NCBI RefSeq assembly: GCF_027531025.1
Contig: NZ_JAPZQX010000008.1
Location: 52,288 to 116,287, forward strand
Source: Novosphingobium sp.
Lineage (GTDB): Bacteria; Pseudomonadota; Alphaproteobacteria; Sphingomonadales; Sphingomonadaceae
Length of the DNA: 64,000 nt
Direction: 5' to 3'
Shown here: piece after piece, positions 35,150 to 43,544 of the stretch
Layout of the letters: each line of letters opens with the position of its first letter
Numbering within the stretch: position 1 is the first letter of the stretch
Notes under the pieces: model-generated
The model's database searches: none
What the model was told of the DNA's origin: nothing
The model's input: only the letters and a program-made list of their open reading frames with translations
Made by a program: the position numbers and the translations under genes

Positions 35150-35171
35150 GAGTGTCAGTTAATCCTATTCG
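35144..35171 (+). promoter_or_regulatory. TetR operator dyad overlapping the divergent promoter
   Basis: TGACA-TGAG-TGTCA at 35144-35157 is a perfect inverted repeat that includes the tetR start codon. On the plus strand TTGACA at 35143-35148 would be a -35, with a TATTCG -10 at 35166-35171 after 17 bases. Initiation would then fall at or near the ATG at 35178, so the downstream gene may be leaderless. The promoter part is less sure than the dyad. Confidence 0.5.
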
Positions 35172-35177
35172 GGCAGC

Positions 35178-36071
35178 ATGAACGCACCCACCAAGTTCCC
35201 GCTTGACGTAGAACCCGCCGCCGCCTTGGGCAAGGCCGGTCCTACCCCTGCTGACCTGACCATCACCGTGCGTGATGAGCGCTTCGGGCGCGACCAGAAG
35301 CCCGGCCGCTGGTGGCTGAACAACGATCCGGTGGCAACGGCCTGGCACAATGCCCTGTCGGCCACCTTCCCACGTGGTGAAGCCTTCTTCATCGAAGCGG
35401 TGAAGGCCCACCGTGAAGGCGCCGGGCCAAAGCTGGAGGCCGAGATTCGCGCCTTCATCAAGCAGGAAATCAACCACACCCGCGAACACATCGCTTTCAA
35501 CCGTGCGGCGGTGGATGCCGGCTATGATCTGGACGCGATCGACCAGCGCGTTGCCGCGAACCTGGAACTGACCAAGGACCGCCCGGCGATCCTCAACCTC
35601 GCCGTTACGATGGCGCTGGAGCATTACACCGCGATGATGGCGCAGGAGTTCCTCGCCAACCCGCAGCACTTTGCCGGGGCCGAGCCGGAAACCGCCGCGA
35701 TGTGGCGCTGGCACGCGGTCGAGGAAATCGAGCACAAGGGCGTCGCCTATGACACCTGGCTCCACGCCACCAAGGATTGGACCCGCTATCGGCGCTGGAA
35801 GGTGAAGAGCCTGATGATGCTGATCGTCACCACGAACTTCATCCGCAACCGCTGGCAGGACACCATTGAACTGCTCAAGCAGGACGGGCTGACCGGCTGG
35901 AAGGTGAAGGCCAAGCTGGCCTGGTACCTGGTCGGCACGCCGGGCGTGCTGCGCCGGATCTTCCCGGCCTGGTGTTCCTACTTCCTGCCGGGCTTCCACC
36001 CCTGGAACCATGACGACCGCGCCCTGATCAGCAAGCACGACAGCGAGTTCAAGGACGCGGTGCTGGCCTGA
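35178..36071 (+). CDS. COG3687-type metal-dependent hydrolase family protein
   Basis: A 297-residue helical protein of the family often named metal-dependent hydrolase (PF10118-like). It has paired carboxylate/histidine motifs that suggest a di-metal site: EINHTREHIAFN, then LEHYTAMMAQEFL, then WHAVEEIEHKGVAYD. The catalysed reaction is unknown to me; di-iron oxygenase-like chemistry is possible. It is divergent from the TetR gene and followed by a strong terminator, so it is probably a single-gene unit controlled by that regulator. Confidence 0.85.
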   Translation: MNAPTKFPLDVEPAAALGKAGPTPADLTITVRDERFGRDQKPGRWWLNNDPVATAWHNALSATFPRGEAFFIEAVKAHREGAGPKLEAEIRAFIKQEINHTREHIAFNRAAVDAGYDLDAIDQRVAANLELTKDRPAILNLAVTMALEHYTAMMAQEFLANPQHFAGAEPETAAMWRWHAVEEIEHKGVAYDTWLHATKDWTRYRRWKVKSLMMLIVTTNFIRNRWQDTIELLKQDGLTGWKVKAKLAWYLVGTPGVLRRIFPAWCSYFLPGFHPWNHDDRALISKHDSEFKDAVLA

Positions 36072-36098
36072 CCAGCCGATTGAAAGTCTCAAGCGAAG

Positions 36099-36133
36099 AA
36101 ACCTCCCCAGGCCTGGCCCGGGGAGGTTTTTTC
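36099..36133 (+). terminator. Rho-independent terminator
   Basis: An AAACCTCCCC arm (36099-36108) pairs with GGGGAGGTTT (36120-36129), followed by more T residues ending TTTTTTCTT. It lies just after the COG3687-type gene. The mirror-image A-run on its left (GAAGAAA) gives a T-rich tail on the minus strand too, so it may also end the GNAT gene transcript. Confidence 0.9.
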
Positions 36134-36148
36134 TTGTCCGCTGGCTGG

Positions 36149-36706
36149 TCAGGCCGCGCGCATCAGCGGTGGGTCATCATTGCCGCGGCAGGTCTCACCC
36201 AGCTCGAGCTCATGCTCGATCGAGGCCACTTCCGTCCCTCGGGCCAGGCTGAAGCGCTGGCGGATCTGCCCGGTCGGCCGGAAGCCGACCTTTCGCAGCA
36301 CCCGGCCCGAGGCCGGATTGTCAATGAAGTGCCCGGCAACCAGGCGCCGGTAACCCAGCGTCCGCGCCAGCCCGATCACCGCCCGCGCCGCCTCGCTGGC
36401 ATAGCCCTGGCCCCAGTATTCACGGGCCAGCCAGTACCCCAGTTCGATCTCGTCACCAGCGGCGGCAAAGCCGATGCAGCCGATCAGTCGCGCCGGTTCG
36501 GCACTGGTCGGCAGGGTGATGAAGAAATGGGGCAGGCGCTGATCCTGCGGCTGGCTGGCAAACCAGCGAGCATCCTCCGCCGTATAGGGCCAGGGCGCCT
36601 TGGCCAGGTTCCTGACCACCGCCTCGTCCGCCACGCGGGTCAACAGTTCCTGCCAGTCCTCCGGCCAGGCAGGCCGCAGGAACAGCCGTTCGCTGCGCAT
36701 GAACAT
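36149..36706 (-). CDS. GNAT-family N-acetyltransferase (RimJ/RimL-like)
   Basis: A 185-residue acetyltransferase using acetyl-CoA. It starts with MFMRSERLFLRPAWPEDW, the common entry of the RimJ/RimL branch. The CoA-binding region is YWLAREYWGQGYASEAARAVIGLAR, and VAGHFIDNPASGRVLRKVGF is the conserved C-terminal strand. The substrate may be a ribosomal protein N-terminus or a small molecule. The ATG at 36706 has a GGAGAG ribosome-binding site; the frame continues to 36850 but without support. Confidence 0.88.
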   Translation of the reverse strand: MFMRSERLFLRPAWPEDWQELLTRVADEAVVRNLAKAPWPYTAEDARWFASQPQDQRLPHFFITLPTSAEPARLIGCIGFAAAGDEIELGYWLAREYWGQGYASEAARAVIGLARTLGYRRLVAGHFIDNPASGRVLRKVGFRPTGQIRQRFSLARGTEVASIEHELELGETCRGNDDPPLMRAA

Positions 36707-36811
36707 CGTCACTCTCCACTCTCCTCGCGGCCCCGCGCGGCCCGCCCTAGAGCGGCTGCGTGACGCCTCGGTTACATCGACCCCGGCGCTGGTCCAGGGC
36801 GGCAGAGGGAG

Positions 36812-36848
36812 AAATGAAAAGAGGGAGACGGGCGGGCCCCTCTCCCTC
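36812..36848 (-). terminator. Rho-independent terminator after rpmA
   Basis: On the minus strand GAGGGAGA (36848-36841) pairs with TCTCCCTC (36828-36821), followed by TTTTCATTTC. It lies about 65 bases beyond the rpmA stop and should end the rplU-rpmA transcript. Confidence 0.85.
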
Positions 36849-36913
36849 ATTCGGCCGGATCGGTGATCCGGCGGGGGCTGCCCATCAAGGACAGCCCGTT
36901 ATCGACTGTCCGG

Positions 36914-37180
36914 TTATTCGGCGGCAATTGCCATGTCGACCGACACGTACTTGCGGCCCAGCTTGCCATCATGGAAGCGGACTCGGCCTTCGGTCAGCGC
37001 GAACAGGGTGTGATCCTTGCCCATGCCGACGTTGGCACCCGGGTACACGCGGGTACCGCGCTGACGGATGATGATGTTGCCGCCGACCACTTCCTGGCCG
37101 CCGAACTTCTTCACGCCAAGGCGACGGCCGGCCGAATCACGACCGTTACGCGACGAACCGCCTGCTTTCTTGTGTGCCAT
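36914..37180 (-). CDS. rpmA: 50S ribosomal protein L27
   Basis: An 88-residue large-subunit ribosomal protein. It begins [23 protein letters not shown], the invariant L27 N-terminus that reaches the peptidyl transferase centre, and continues [22 protein letters not shown]. Start ATG at 37180. It follows rplU by 19 bases, as in most bacteria. Confidence 0.98.
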   Translation of the reverse strand: MAHKKAGGSSRNGRDSAGRRLGVKKFGGQEVVGGNIIIRQRGTRVYPGANVGMGKDHTLFALTEGRVRFHDGKLGRKYVSVDMAIAAE

Positions 37181-37199
37181 CTCGATCTACTCCGAATGC

Positions 37200-37562
37200 T
37201 TATTCAGCGGCCGCTTCGGCCTTGGGGGCGGCCTTCTTGGCAGCCTTCTTCGCCGGGGCTTCGCCCGCGCCGACGGCGACGATGCGCAGCAGGGTCATCT
37301 GCTGGCGGTGGCCGTTCTTGCGACGATAGTTGTGACGGCGGCGCTTCTTGAACACCACCACCTTCTCGCTCTTCGCCTGGGCGATGATCTCGGCCGAAAC
37401 GACGACGCCCTTGGCATCCTTCACTTCGCCACCGTCACCAGCCAGCAGAACATCTGCGAGCGTGATGGTTTCGCCAGCTTCACCAGCCAGCTTCTCAACC
37501 GCGATCTTGTCTCCGGCGGCAACCCGGTACTGCTTGCCGCCAGTGCGCACTACAGCGAACAT
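37200..37562 (-). CDS. rplU: 50S ribosomal protein L21
   Basis: A 120-residue L21 protein starting [17 protein letters not shown], with [21 protein letters not shown] as the RNA-binding segment and a C-terminal Ala/Lys-rich extension (about 103-120) common in alphaproteobacteria. The ATG at 37562 is the family start; the frame continues to 37619 without support. Confidence 0.97.
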   Translation of the reverse strand: MFAVVRTGGKQYRVAAGDKIAVEKLAGEAGETITLADVLLAGDGGEVKDAKGVVVSAEIIAQAKSEKVVVFKKRRRHNYRRKNGHRQQMTLLRIVAVGAGEAPAKKAAKKAAPKAEAAAE

Positions 37563-37628
37563 GTGACCTATTCCGTGTTTAAAGCATAGCAGCCGCCCCG
37601 CGTGTGCGGGGTGCCGCAAGAAGGAGCG

Positions 37629-37657
37629 CCCCTAGTCCAAGGGGGCGGGGCTGTCAA
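37629..37657 (-). promoter_or_regulatory. Candidate promoter for rplU-rpmA
   Basis: On the minus strand a consensus TTGACA -35 (37657-37652) is followed after 17 bases by TAGGGG at 37634-37629, a weak -10. A GC-rich hairpin (CCCCGC..GCGGGG) lies in the following leader before rplU and might regulate the ribosomal operon. The -10 is poor, so the exact start is uncertain. Confidence 0.45.
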
Positions 37658-37707
37658 CCAAGTGGCCTTAGGAATCTTGCGCGCTGGCGCAGGAAATCGG
37701 GCGTGCT

Positions 37708-38217
37708 ATGGCTGCGGCGATGAATCGCTCGCTCACCTGCCTGATCCCCGCGCTTTTGCTGGGGGCCTGCTCGACCACTCCGGGGGAATACCCCTCGCTG
37801 GCCAAGCGCCCGATCGAACGGGTGAGCGGAACGCTGGAGCCGCCCCCACCCCCGCCGCCGCCCGTGCCGGTCGATCCGGCCGTGCTGCGCAGCCTTGATT
37901 CGCTGCTGGAGCGGGTGCGCGAGGCCGATAGCCGCTTCCGCGCAGCCGAACCCGGCGTGCGCCGCCAGGTACAGGCCGCCAGTGGCGCCACCATGGCCAG
38001 CGAGGCCTGGTCGGTCGCCACGGTCACGCTGTCAGGCCTCCAGACGGTCCGCAGCGAGGCGCTGGTCGCCCTGGCCGAGATCGATTCGATCTATGCCGCC
38101 GGCCGGATCGAAGGCGAACCCGCGGCCGAAGCCAAGGCCACCCGCGAGGCGGCCATGGCCATCGTGCTGGAACAGGATCGGGTCATCGCCGACCTGCGGG
38201 ACCGCCTCGCCAACTAG
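37708..38217 (+). CDS. Predicted lipoprotein with polyproline linker
   Basis: A 169-residue lipoprotein: the lipobox LLGAC places the acylated cysteine at residue 21 when translation begins at 37708. An ATG at 37720 is also possible. A run of eight prolines follows at about 45-52, acting as a stiff spacer. The rest is predicted helical with many Ala, Glu and Arg residues (LDSLLERVREADSRFRAAEP), suggesting a coiled coil. I do not recognise the family. Its TAG stop overlaps the stop of moaE on the other strand (CTAG). Confidence 0.72.
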   Translation: MAAAMNRSLTCLIPALLLGACSTTPGEYPSLAKRPIERVSGTLEPPPPPPPPVPVDPAVLRSLDSLLERVREADSRFRAAEPGVRRQVQAASGATMASEAWSVATVTLSGLQTVRSEALVALAEIDSIYAAGRIEGEPAAEAKATREAAMAIVLEQDRVIADLRDRLAN

Positions 38218-38672
38218 CGCCAGCGCGCCAGGTCCGCGTGGTCCTGCTCGCGCGGTTCGATCCAGTGCCAGGCCCCATCGCGCAGCTCGCGCTTCCAGAA
38301 CCACGAATCGCTCTTGAGGTGATCCATCGCGAAATCGACCGCGTCGATCGCGGCGCGGCGATGCTCGGCGGCGGCGGAAACGCAGACGATCGGCTCGCCG
38401 GGATAGAGCTTCCCCACCCGGTGGAGCATCAGCAGGCCCATCAGGCCGAATCGCGCCGCCGCCGCTTCGGCCAGCGCCCGCATCCCCGGCTGGGTCAGCG
38501 GTTCGTAATGCGACAGCTCCAGCGCCTCGACCCGCCCGCCGTCTTTCGCCTGCCCGCGCACTTCGCCCACGAAAGTGCAGACCCCGCCCAGCCCCGGATG
38601 GGCCTGGGTAAAGGGGCCAATGAAGGTGCCGGGAACGAACGGCTCGGTCAGCAGGCGAACGTCGAGCGCCAT
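38214..38672 (-). CDS. moaE: Molybdopterin synthase catalytic subunit
   Basis: A 152-residue MoaE, which together with MoaD converts precursor Z to molybdopterin. Family marks include GGVCTFVGEVRG, LELSHYEPL, VGKLYPGEPIVCVSAAAEHR and the near-C-terminal WKRELRDGAWHWIEP with the catalytic Lys. The ATG at 38672 gives the known N-terminus. It follows moaD by one base and belongs to the moaA-moaD-moaE operon. Confidence 0.95.
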   Translation of the reverse strand: MALDVRLLTEPFVPGTFIGPFTQAHPGLGGVCTFVGEVRGQAKDGGRVEALELSHYEPLTQPGMRALAEAAAARFGLMGLLMLHRVGKLYPGEPIVCVSAAAEHRRAAIDAVDFAMDHLKSDSWFWKRELRDGAWHWIEPREQDHADLARWR

Positions 38673-38673
38673 G

Positions 38674-38910
38674 TCAGCCCCCGCTGACCGGTGGCAGGAA
38701 GGCCAGTTCGTCCCCCTCGGCCAGCACGATCCCGCCCGGCTCGGCCAGGAGTTCGCCATTGAGCGCAATCCGCACGCGCTCATCGAGCAGAGCCACGGCC
38801 AGTTCGACCGGCAGTGTGGCAAGGGTCGTTTCAAGCGGGCCGGGTGCCACCGTAAGCTCAGCTCCGCCAGCGAGGTCCGCCAGCCGCCCCAGGAAGACCA
38901 GCCGGGCCAT
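38674..38910 (-). CDS. moaD: Molybdopterin synthase sulfur carrier subunit
   Basis: A 78-residue ubiquitin-like sulfur carrier ending in the required Gly-Gly (FLPPVSGG), which is thiocarboxylated and gives sulfur to MoaE. The ATG at 38910 is supported by GGGAGG six bases upstream. A GTG at 38916 would create a GTGA overlap with moaA but leaves no space for a ribosome-binding site. Confidence 0.92.
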   Translation of the reverse strand: MARLVFLGRLADLAGGAELTVAPGPLETTLATLPVELAVALLDERVRIALNGELLAEPGGIVLAEGDELAFLPPVSGG

Positions 38911-38912
38911 GC

Positions 38913-39905
38913 TCACCCTCCCGTCATCGACATGTGGCGCGGCAGGGCCGGAGCCGCGCCGGGGGCGTCGATCCGGAAGTGGTGGCGCAGCGGCTTGATC
39001 TTCATCGCCACGTCGAGCGCCTCGGCGAGGGCCGCAGCGGGATCGGCGGAGCGCAGCGCGGCGCGCAGGTCGACCCGCTCCCCCCCGCCGAGGCAGGGAT
39101 AGAGCTGCCCGGTGGCGGTCACCCGCACCCGGTTGCAGCCTTCGCAGAAATTGTTGGTCAGCGGTGTGATCAGGCCAATCCGGCCACCTGTCTCCGCAAT
39201 ATCGAAGTAGCGGGCCGGACCGCCAGTGCGGTGATCGCTAGGCGTCAGGTTCCAGCGCGCCTCCAGCGCGGCGCGCACTTCGCTCAGCGGCAGGTGCTGG
39301 TCAAACCGGTCTTCCTCGACCTCGCCCAGCGGCATGACCTCGATCAGGGTCAGTTCCAGGCCCTGGCCGTGGGCCCATTCGATCAGCGCCGGGATCTCGG
39401 CCGCATTGGTATCCTTCAGCGCCACGGTATTGAGCTTGACCTTCAGCCCCGCCGCCCGGGCCGCCGCGATCCCTTCCAGCACCTGCGGCAGGCTGTCGCG
39501 CCGGGCGAGCCGGGCAAAGGTTGCCCGGTCGAGCGTATCGAGCGAGACGTTGACCCGCCGCACCCCGGCGGCAAACAGGTCATCGGCAAATTCGGCGAGG
39601 CGCGTACCGTTGGTGGTCAGCGTCAGCTCGTCCAAGCCGTCCCCCAGCTTGCGCCCCAGCGCCCGGACCAGTTCGATCATGTCGCGCCGGACCAGCGGTT
39701 CGCCGCCGGTCAGTCGCAGTTTGGTAACGCCGCGGGCGATGAAGCCCAGTGCCAGCTGGTGCAATTCCTCAAGGCTCAGCACTTCGCTGCGCGGCAGGAA
39801 GGTCTGGCGTTCGGGCATGCAATAGGCGCAGCGCAGGTCGCAGCGGTCGGTCACCGACAGGCGCAGATAGGAAATCCGGCGCTGGAACTGGTCGACAAGC
39901 GTCAT
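38913..39905 (-). CDS. moaA: GTP 3',8-cyclase MoaA
   Basis: A 330-residue radical SAM enzyme that starts molybdenum cofactor synthesis from GTP. The radical SAM cluster is CDLRCAYC (Cys22, Cys26, Cys29). The second, substrate-binding cluster is in CEGCNRVRVTATGQLYPC. The C-terminus ends in the conserved Gly-Gly (SMTGG). The four-base ATGA overlap with the upstream gene at 39902 suggests coupling. Confidence 0.96.
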   Translation of the reverse strand: MTLVDQFQRRISYLRLSVTDRCDLRCAYCMPERQTFLPRSEVLSLEELHQLALGFIARGVTKLRLTGGEPLVRRDMIELVRALGRKLGDGLDELTLTTNGTRLAEFADDLFAAGVRRVNVSLDTLDRATFARLARRDSLPQVLEGIAAARAAGLKVKLNTVALKDTNAAEIPALIEWAHGQGLELTLIEVMPLGEVEEDRFDQHLPLSEVRAALEARWNLTPSDHRTGGPARYFDIAETGGRIGLITPLTNNFCEGCNRVRVTATGQLYPCLGGGERVDLRAALRSADPAAALAEALDVAMKIKPLRHHFRIDAPGAAPALPRHMSMTGG

Positions 39906-40234
39906 GATGGCGGTGGTAGCACCGCACCCGCGCCTTCGTCATCCAGCGAAATCAGCTGGCCGGTCAGCCCCGGCGCATGGGCGAGGTAATCCCGCGCTGC
40001 CGCCAGGGCGGCCGCGTCATCACCGACCACGGCATTGATCCGGCGCGGAGCCAGCGCGCGGGCCAGCATCTGCATGGCGGCCAGCCGCCAGCCACGATGG
40101 GTGTGATTGGCAGCAGGAAAGGCCAGCAGCAGATCGGCCTCGGCCGCGCGCAGGCGGCTGGTCCAGTCTGCATGAAACGCCGCCGCCGCATCCAGCGGAT
40201 CGTCCGGCAGGCCCGTGATCCGCACCAGTTCCAT
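39902..40234 (-). CDS. Small Rossmann-like protein of unknown function
   Basis: A 110-residue protein with alternating strands and helices: LLLAFPAANHTH and INAVVGDDAAALAAARDYLA resemble two beta-alpha units of a Rossmann half. It has no nucleotide loop. It overlaps folB by one base and moaA by four bases, so it is made together with pterin-derived cofactor genes, but I cannot assign a function. Confidence 0.7.
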   Translation of the reverse strand: MELVRITGLPDDPLDAAAAFHADWTSRLRAAEADLLLAFPAANHTHRGWRLAAMQMLARALAPRRINAVVGDDAAALAAARDYLAHAPGLTGQLISLDDEGAGAVLPPPS

Positions 40235-40605
40235 CAGCGCCGCTCGCGCGTGAGGGTGATGCCGATCTTCTCGCCCGCCTCGCTGATCGCCAGCTTGACG
40301 ATCTTGACCGTCACCGCCTCGACCCGCTCGTCCTGCACGAACAGCGTGTCGCAGATGTGATCGGCCACGGCCTCGATCAGGGTGAAATGCACACCCCTGG
40401 GCAGGGCTTCCGAAGCGGCGAACTTCAAGTCCATGTAGTTCTTGCTGGCCGCCAGCGGAGTGTCGGGCGAATAACGCTCGGCCACCTTCAGCTTCACCTG
40501 GATGGTAAAGCGCAGCGGCTGGGGACGGCCGGTTTCCTCCGAATAGATGCCGGTCAGGACATCGTTTTCGAAATCGGCAACTTCGAGGATCAGCGAATCG
40601 GCCAT
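40234..40605 (-). CDS. folB: Dihydroneopterin aldolase
   Basis: A 123-residue folate-pathway enzyme that cleaves dihydroneopterin to 6-hydroxymethyldihydropterin. Typical elements are IYSEETGRPQPLRFTIQV, SKNYMDLKFAASEAL and FTLIEAVADHICDTLF, which contains the catalytic Glu. Lys-rich EAVTVKIVKLAI completes the fold. Linked by one base to the small Rossmann protein. Confidence 0.9.
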   Translation of the reverse strand: MADSLILEVADFENDVLTGIYSEETGRPQPLRFTIQVKLKVAERYSPDTPLAASKNYMDLKFAASEALPRGVHFTLIEAVADHICDTLFVQDERVEAVTVKIVKLAISEAGEKIGITLTRERR

Positions 40606-40614
40606 GCGCGCGCT

Positions 40615-41529
40615 TTAGCCGTTATTGGACCAGCGCGCGAAGATCGCGGTGGGCAGGAGGCGGCAAACATTCCGCTCATCCTGAGCCTGTCGAAGGGCTT
40701 CCTCGCGCACGGCAAGGTCGCCATGCTCGATCCGGCCGGGCAGATCGGCAAAGACCTCATCCAGCAGGCCAGCCAAGGCCAAGCTGCTCATCCGCACGGC
40801 ATAGACCGTCAGGAACAGGAAGCGACTGTCGGCATCGAGCAGGCGGCGGCAATCCCCGATCAGCGGAGCCAGGTGCTCCTCGATCCGCCAGACCTCACCC
40901 TCCGGGCCGCGCCCGAACTTGGGGGGATCGAGGATGATCCCGTCATAGCGCTTGCCCCGGCGCACCTCGCGCGCGGTGAACTTGGCGGCATCGTCCACAA
41001 TCCAGCGGATCGGCCGCTCGGCCATGCCCGACAGCGCCGCATTCTCGCGCGCCTGGGCAACCGACTTCTTGCTGGCATCAACGTGCGTGACCGGACCGTA
41101 TTCGGAGAGCGACAGCGTGCCGACCCCGGTATAGCCGAACAGGTTCATCGTCTGCGCGTCGCTGCGCCCGGACAGCTGCTCCCCCATCCAGTCCCACACC
41201 GGGGCCATGTCCGGGAAAAAGCCGAGATGACGAAAAGGAGTGCACTGGGCGGTGAACTTCACGTCCCCGCGTGCCAGCGGCCAGCCTTCGCGCGGCACCG
41301 GACTGGCATAGTTCCAACGCCCGCCGCCATCCTCGTCCGATCCGGGCACGAATTCGCCATCCGAAGCCCAGCGTTCCAGCCGGGGGCGCCACATTGCCTG
41401 AGGTTCCGGGCGGATGAACCGGCGCGGGCCATAACGCTCCAGCTTGCGGCCATGCCCGCTGTCGACCAGGCCATAGTCGGCCCAGCCTTCGCCGGCCATC
41501 ACGACCGGCGCCTCGATCAGCTCAGCCAT
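40615..41529 (-). CDS. Class I SAM-dependent RNA methyltransferase, RlmI-like
   Basis: A 304-residue methyltransferase. The SAM-binding motif I is NLFGYTGVGTLSL, the next acidic strand end is THVDASKKSVAQAREN, and motif IV is IILDPPKFGRGPEG, a NPPY-like motif that suits rRNA base methylation as in RlmI/RlmK. Near the C-terminus EEALRQAQDERNV is encoded by a widespread repeated DNA sequence (see the repeat entry), which is not normal for the family. The ATG at 41529 is chosen. A TTG at 41541 would overlap thrC. Confidence 0.85.
   Translation of the reverse strand: MAELIEAPVVMAGEGWADYGLVDSGHGRKLERYGPRRFIRPEPQAMWRPRLERWASDGEFVPGSDEDGGGRWNYASPVPREGWPLARGDVKFTAQCTPFRHLGFFPDMAPVWDWMGEQLSGRSDAQTMNLFGYTGVGTLSLSEYGPVTHVDASKKSVAQARENAALSGMAERPIRWIVDDAAKFTAREVRRGKRYDGIILDPPKFGRGPEGEVWRIEEHLAPLIGDCRRLLDADSRFLFLTVYAVRMSSLALAGLLDEVFADLPGRIEHGDLAVREEALRQAQDERNVCRLLPTAIFARWSNNG
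40677..40703. repeat. Dispersed palindromic repeat (LRQAQDER-encoding)
   Basis: The plus strand reads CATCCTGAGCCTGTCGAAGG around 40678-40697, a sequence I know as recurrent in sphingomonad and related genomes. Read on the minus strand it encodes LRQAQDER inside the methyltransferase. Presence in a coding region, in frame, suggests the element inserted without breaking the gene. It appears once in this window. Confidence 0.7.
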
Positions 41530-41537
41530 TTGGCAAT

Positions 41538-42938
41538 TCAACCACGAGGCACTGCGCGCGCGGCGACGTAGTCAGCCACGGCCGCATAGTCACCGGGCAG
41601 TTCGGCCAGCCGCTCTTCGCGCTCGAACAGGTCCCCCACCCGGGCGGGCAGCGCCGGGCGATGGCCAGTGGCGCGTTCCACCGCATCACCGAACTTGGCC
41701 GGATGGGCCGTGGCCAGGGTCACCACCGGCACGGCCGGATCGACCCCCGCGGTGCGGGCGGCATGCAGCCCGATGGCGGTATGCGGGTCAAGCAGTTCGC
41801 CGGCATTGTCCCAGCCCCAGCGCAGGGCGCGGGCCATATCATTGGCGTCGGCGCGGGCGCTGGTGAACAGGGCCGCCGCCCCTTCGCGCTGGGCGTTGGT
41901 CAGCTGCATCGACTTGCTGGCCTCGAACCCGGCCATCTGCGCCGCCAGCGCGGCCCCGTCACGGCCATTGAGATCGAACAGCAGCCGTTCGAAGTTGGAC
42001 GAGACCTGGATATCCATCGACGGCGCGGCAGTGGGCGTGACCGTGCCGGCCGAATAGTCCCCGGTGGTCAGCGCGCGGTGGAGGATGTCGTTGACGTTGG
42101 TCGCCACGATCAGCCGCTCGATCGGCAGGCCCATCTGCGCGGCGACATAACCGGCAAAGACATCGCCGAAATTCCCGGTCGGCACGGCAAAGGCCACCTT
42201 GCGGTGCGGTGCGCCCAGTTGCAGCGCGGCGGCGAAGTAATAGACCACCTGGGCCATCAGCCGCGCCCAGTTGATCGAATTGACCGCGCCGATCGCGAAG
42301 CGGCTGGTCATCGCCGTATCGTTGAACATCCGCTTCACCATCGCCTGGGCATCGTCGAAGGTGCCCTCGATCGCGATGTTGTGGACGTTGGGGGCCAGCA
42401 CGGTGGTCATCTGCCGGCGCTGCACTTCGCTGACCCGCCCCTTGGGGTGGAGCATGAAGATCTCGATCCGGGCGCGCCCCGCCACGGCATCAATCGCGGC
42501 CGAACCGGTATCGCCCGAAGTTGCCCCGACAATGGTCAGTGGATCACCACCACGGCCCAGGAACTCCTCGAACAGCAGGCCCAGCAATTGCAGCGCCACA
42601 TCCTTGAAGGCCAGGGTCGGTCCATGGAACAGCTCGAGCAGCCACTGCTGCTCGTCCAGCTGCTTGAGCGGGGTAACGGCCTTGTGCGCGAAGCGGCCAT
42701 AGGCCTGGGCGGTCAGTTCGCGCAGACGTTCCGGCGTCAGGCAATCGCCCAGGAAGGGCTGCATGATCCGCGCGGCCAGCTCGGCATAGGGCAGACCGGC
42801 CATGGCCGCGATCTCGTCAGCCGAAAAGCGGGGCCAGTGGCGGGGCACATAGAGGCCACCATCGCTGGCCAGCCCGGCCAGGGTGGCTCCGGCGAAATCG
42901 AGCGCCGGAGCGCTGCCGCGGGTCGAAATGTAGTCCAT
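41538..42938 (-). CDS. thrC: Threonine synthase
   Basis: A 466-residue PLP enzyme converting phosphohomoserine to threonine. The long-type N-terminal domain starts MDYISTRGSAPALDF, and the PLP lysine is in FHGPTLAFKDVAL (Lys112). A glycine-rich phosphate loop (GATSGDTGSAA) is present. It follows surf1 by 12 bases in the oxidase operon, an order common in alphaproteobacteria. Confidence 0.96.
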   Translation of the reverse strand: MDYISTRGSAPALDFAGATLAGLASDGGLYVPRHWPRFSADEIAAMAGLPYAELAARIMQPFLGDCLTPERLRELTAQAYGRFAHKAVTPLKQLDEQQWLLELFHGPTLAFKDVALQLLGLLFEEFLGRGGDPLTIVGATSGDTGSAAIDAVAGRARIEIFMLHPKGRVSEVQRRQMTTVLAPNVHNIAIEGTFDDAQAMVKRMFNDTAMTSRFAIGAVNSINWARLMAQVVYYFAAALQLGAPHRKVAFAVPTGNFGDVFAGYVAAQMGLPIERLIVATNVNDILHRALTTGDYSAGTVTPTAAPSMDIQVSSNFERLLFDLNGRDGAALAAQMAGFEASKSMQLTNAQREGAAALFTSARADANDMARALRWGWDNAGELLDPHTAIGLHAARTAGVDPAVPVVTLATAHPAKFGDAVERATGHRPALPARVGDLFEREERLAELPGDYAAVADYVAARAVPRG

Positions 42939-42950
42939 CGACCTGGGCCG

Positions 42951-43544
42951 TTAGCCCTCAGCGTCCCGCGCGGCAAGGCGCTTGCGGAGCGCCAGGCCAT
43001 AGATCAGCAGGGCAACGGCGGCGAACAGGAACCACTGGATCGCGTAGGACAGATGGTTGTTGGGGATGTCGCGCGGATCGGGACGGGCGCTGGCCTGCAG
43101 CCCGGCCAGCGGCGGATCGGTGATCAGACGCACGCCGTCGCCCGCGCCCGGCGCAACGATTCCGGTCACCCGGCCACCATTCCAGTCAACCGCAGCCGGA
43201 TCGCGCGACCAGCCCAGGACCACTTCGGCCTGCGCTCCCTCTGGCAAGGTGCAGGTTACGCTGTGCGCCCAGCCAAGCGTGCCCTGGCGGTTATAGCCCG
43301 CGATCGGCGCGTCCTTGCCGGCGATCCGGCAATCGAGCGTGCTGCGGCGGAACAGGGCGGCTTGCCGACTGGCGGGATCGACCGGCCAGGCCACTTCCGC
43401 GCCCTGCCCCTCGGCCTCGGCATAGCTGGACAGCAGCGCGGCCTTCTCCCCGCTCCGGCCAAGCTGCCACACGCCCAGCGCGAGCATCGTCGCCACGGCG
43501 GCGAGCACGATTACGGTCGGGATCAGGGGCAGTCGCTTGAGCAT
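42951..43544 (-). CDS. SURF1-family cytochrome oxidase biogenesis protein
   Basis: A 197-residue membrane protein with two transmembrane helices (about 8-26 and 168-186). The C-terminal phrase IPNNHLSYAIQWFLFA is the SURF1 signature. Family members aid haem a insertion into subunit I of cytochrome c oxidase. It starts inside the stop codon of the DUF983 gene (one-base overlap). Confidence 0.93.
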   Translation of the reverse strand: MLKRLPLIPTVIVLAAVATMLALGVWQLGRSGEKAALLSSYAEAEGQGAEVAWPVDPASRQAALFRRSTLDCRIAGKDAPIAGYNRQGTLGWAHSVTCTLPEGAQAEVVLGWSRDPAAVDWNGGRVTGIVAPGAGDGVRLITDPPLAGLQASARPDPRDIPNNHLSYAIQWFLFAAVALLIYGLALRKRLAARDAEG

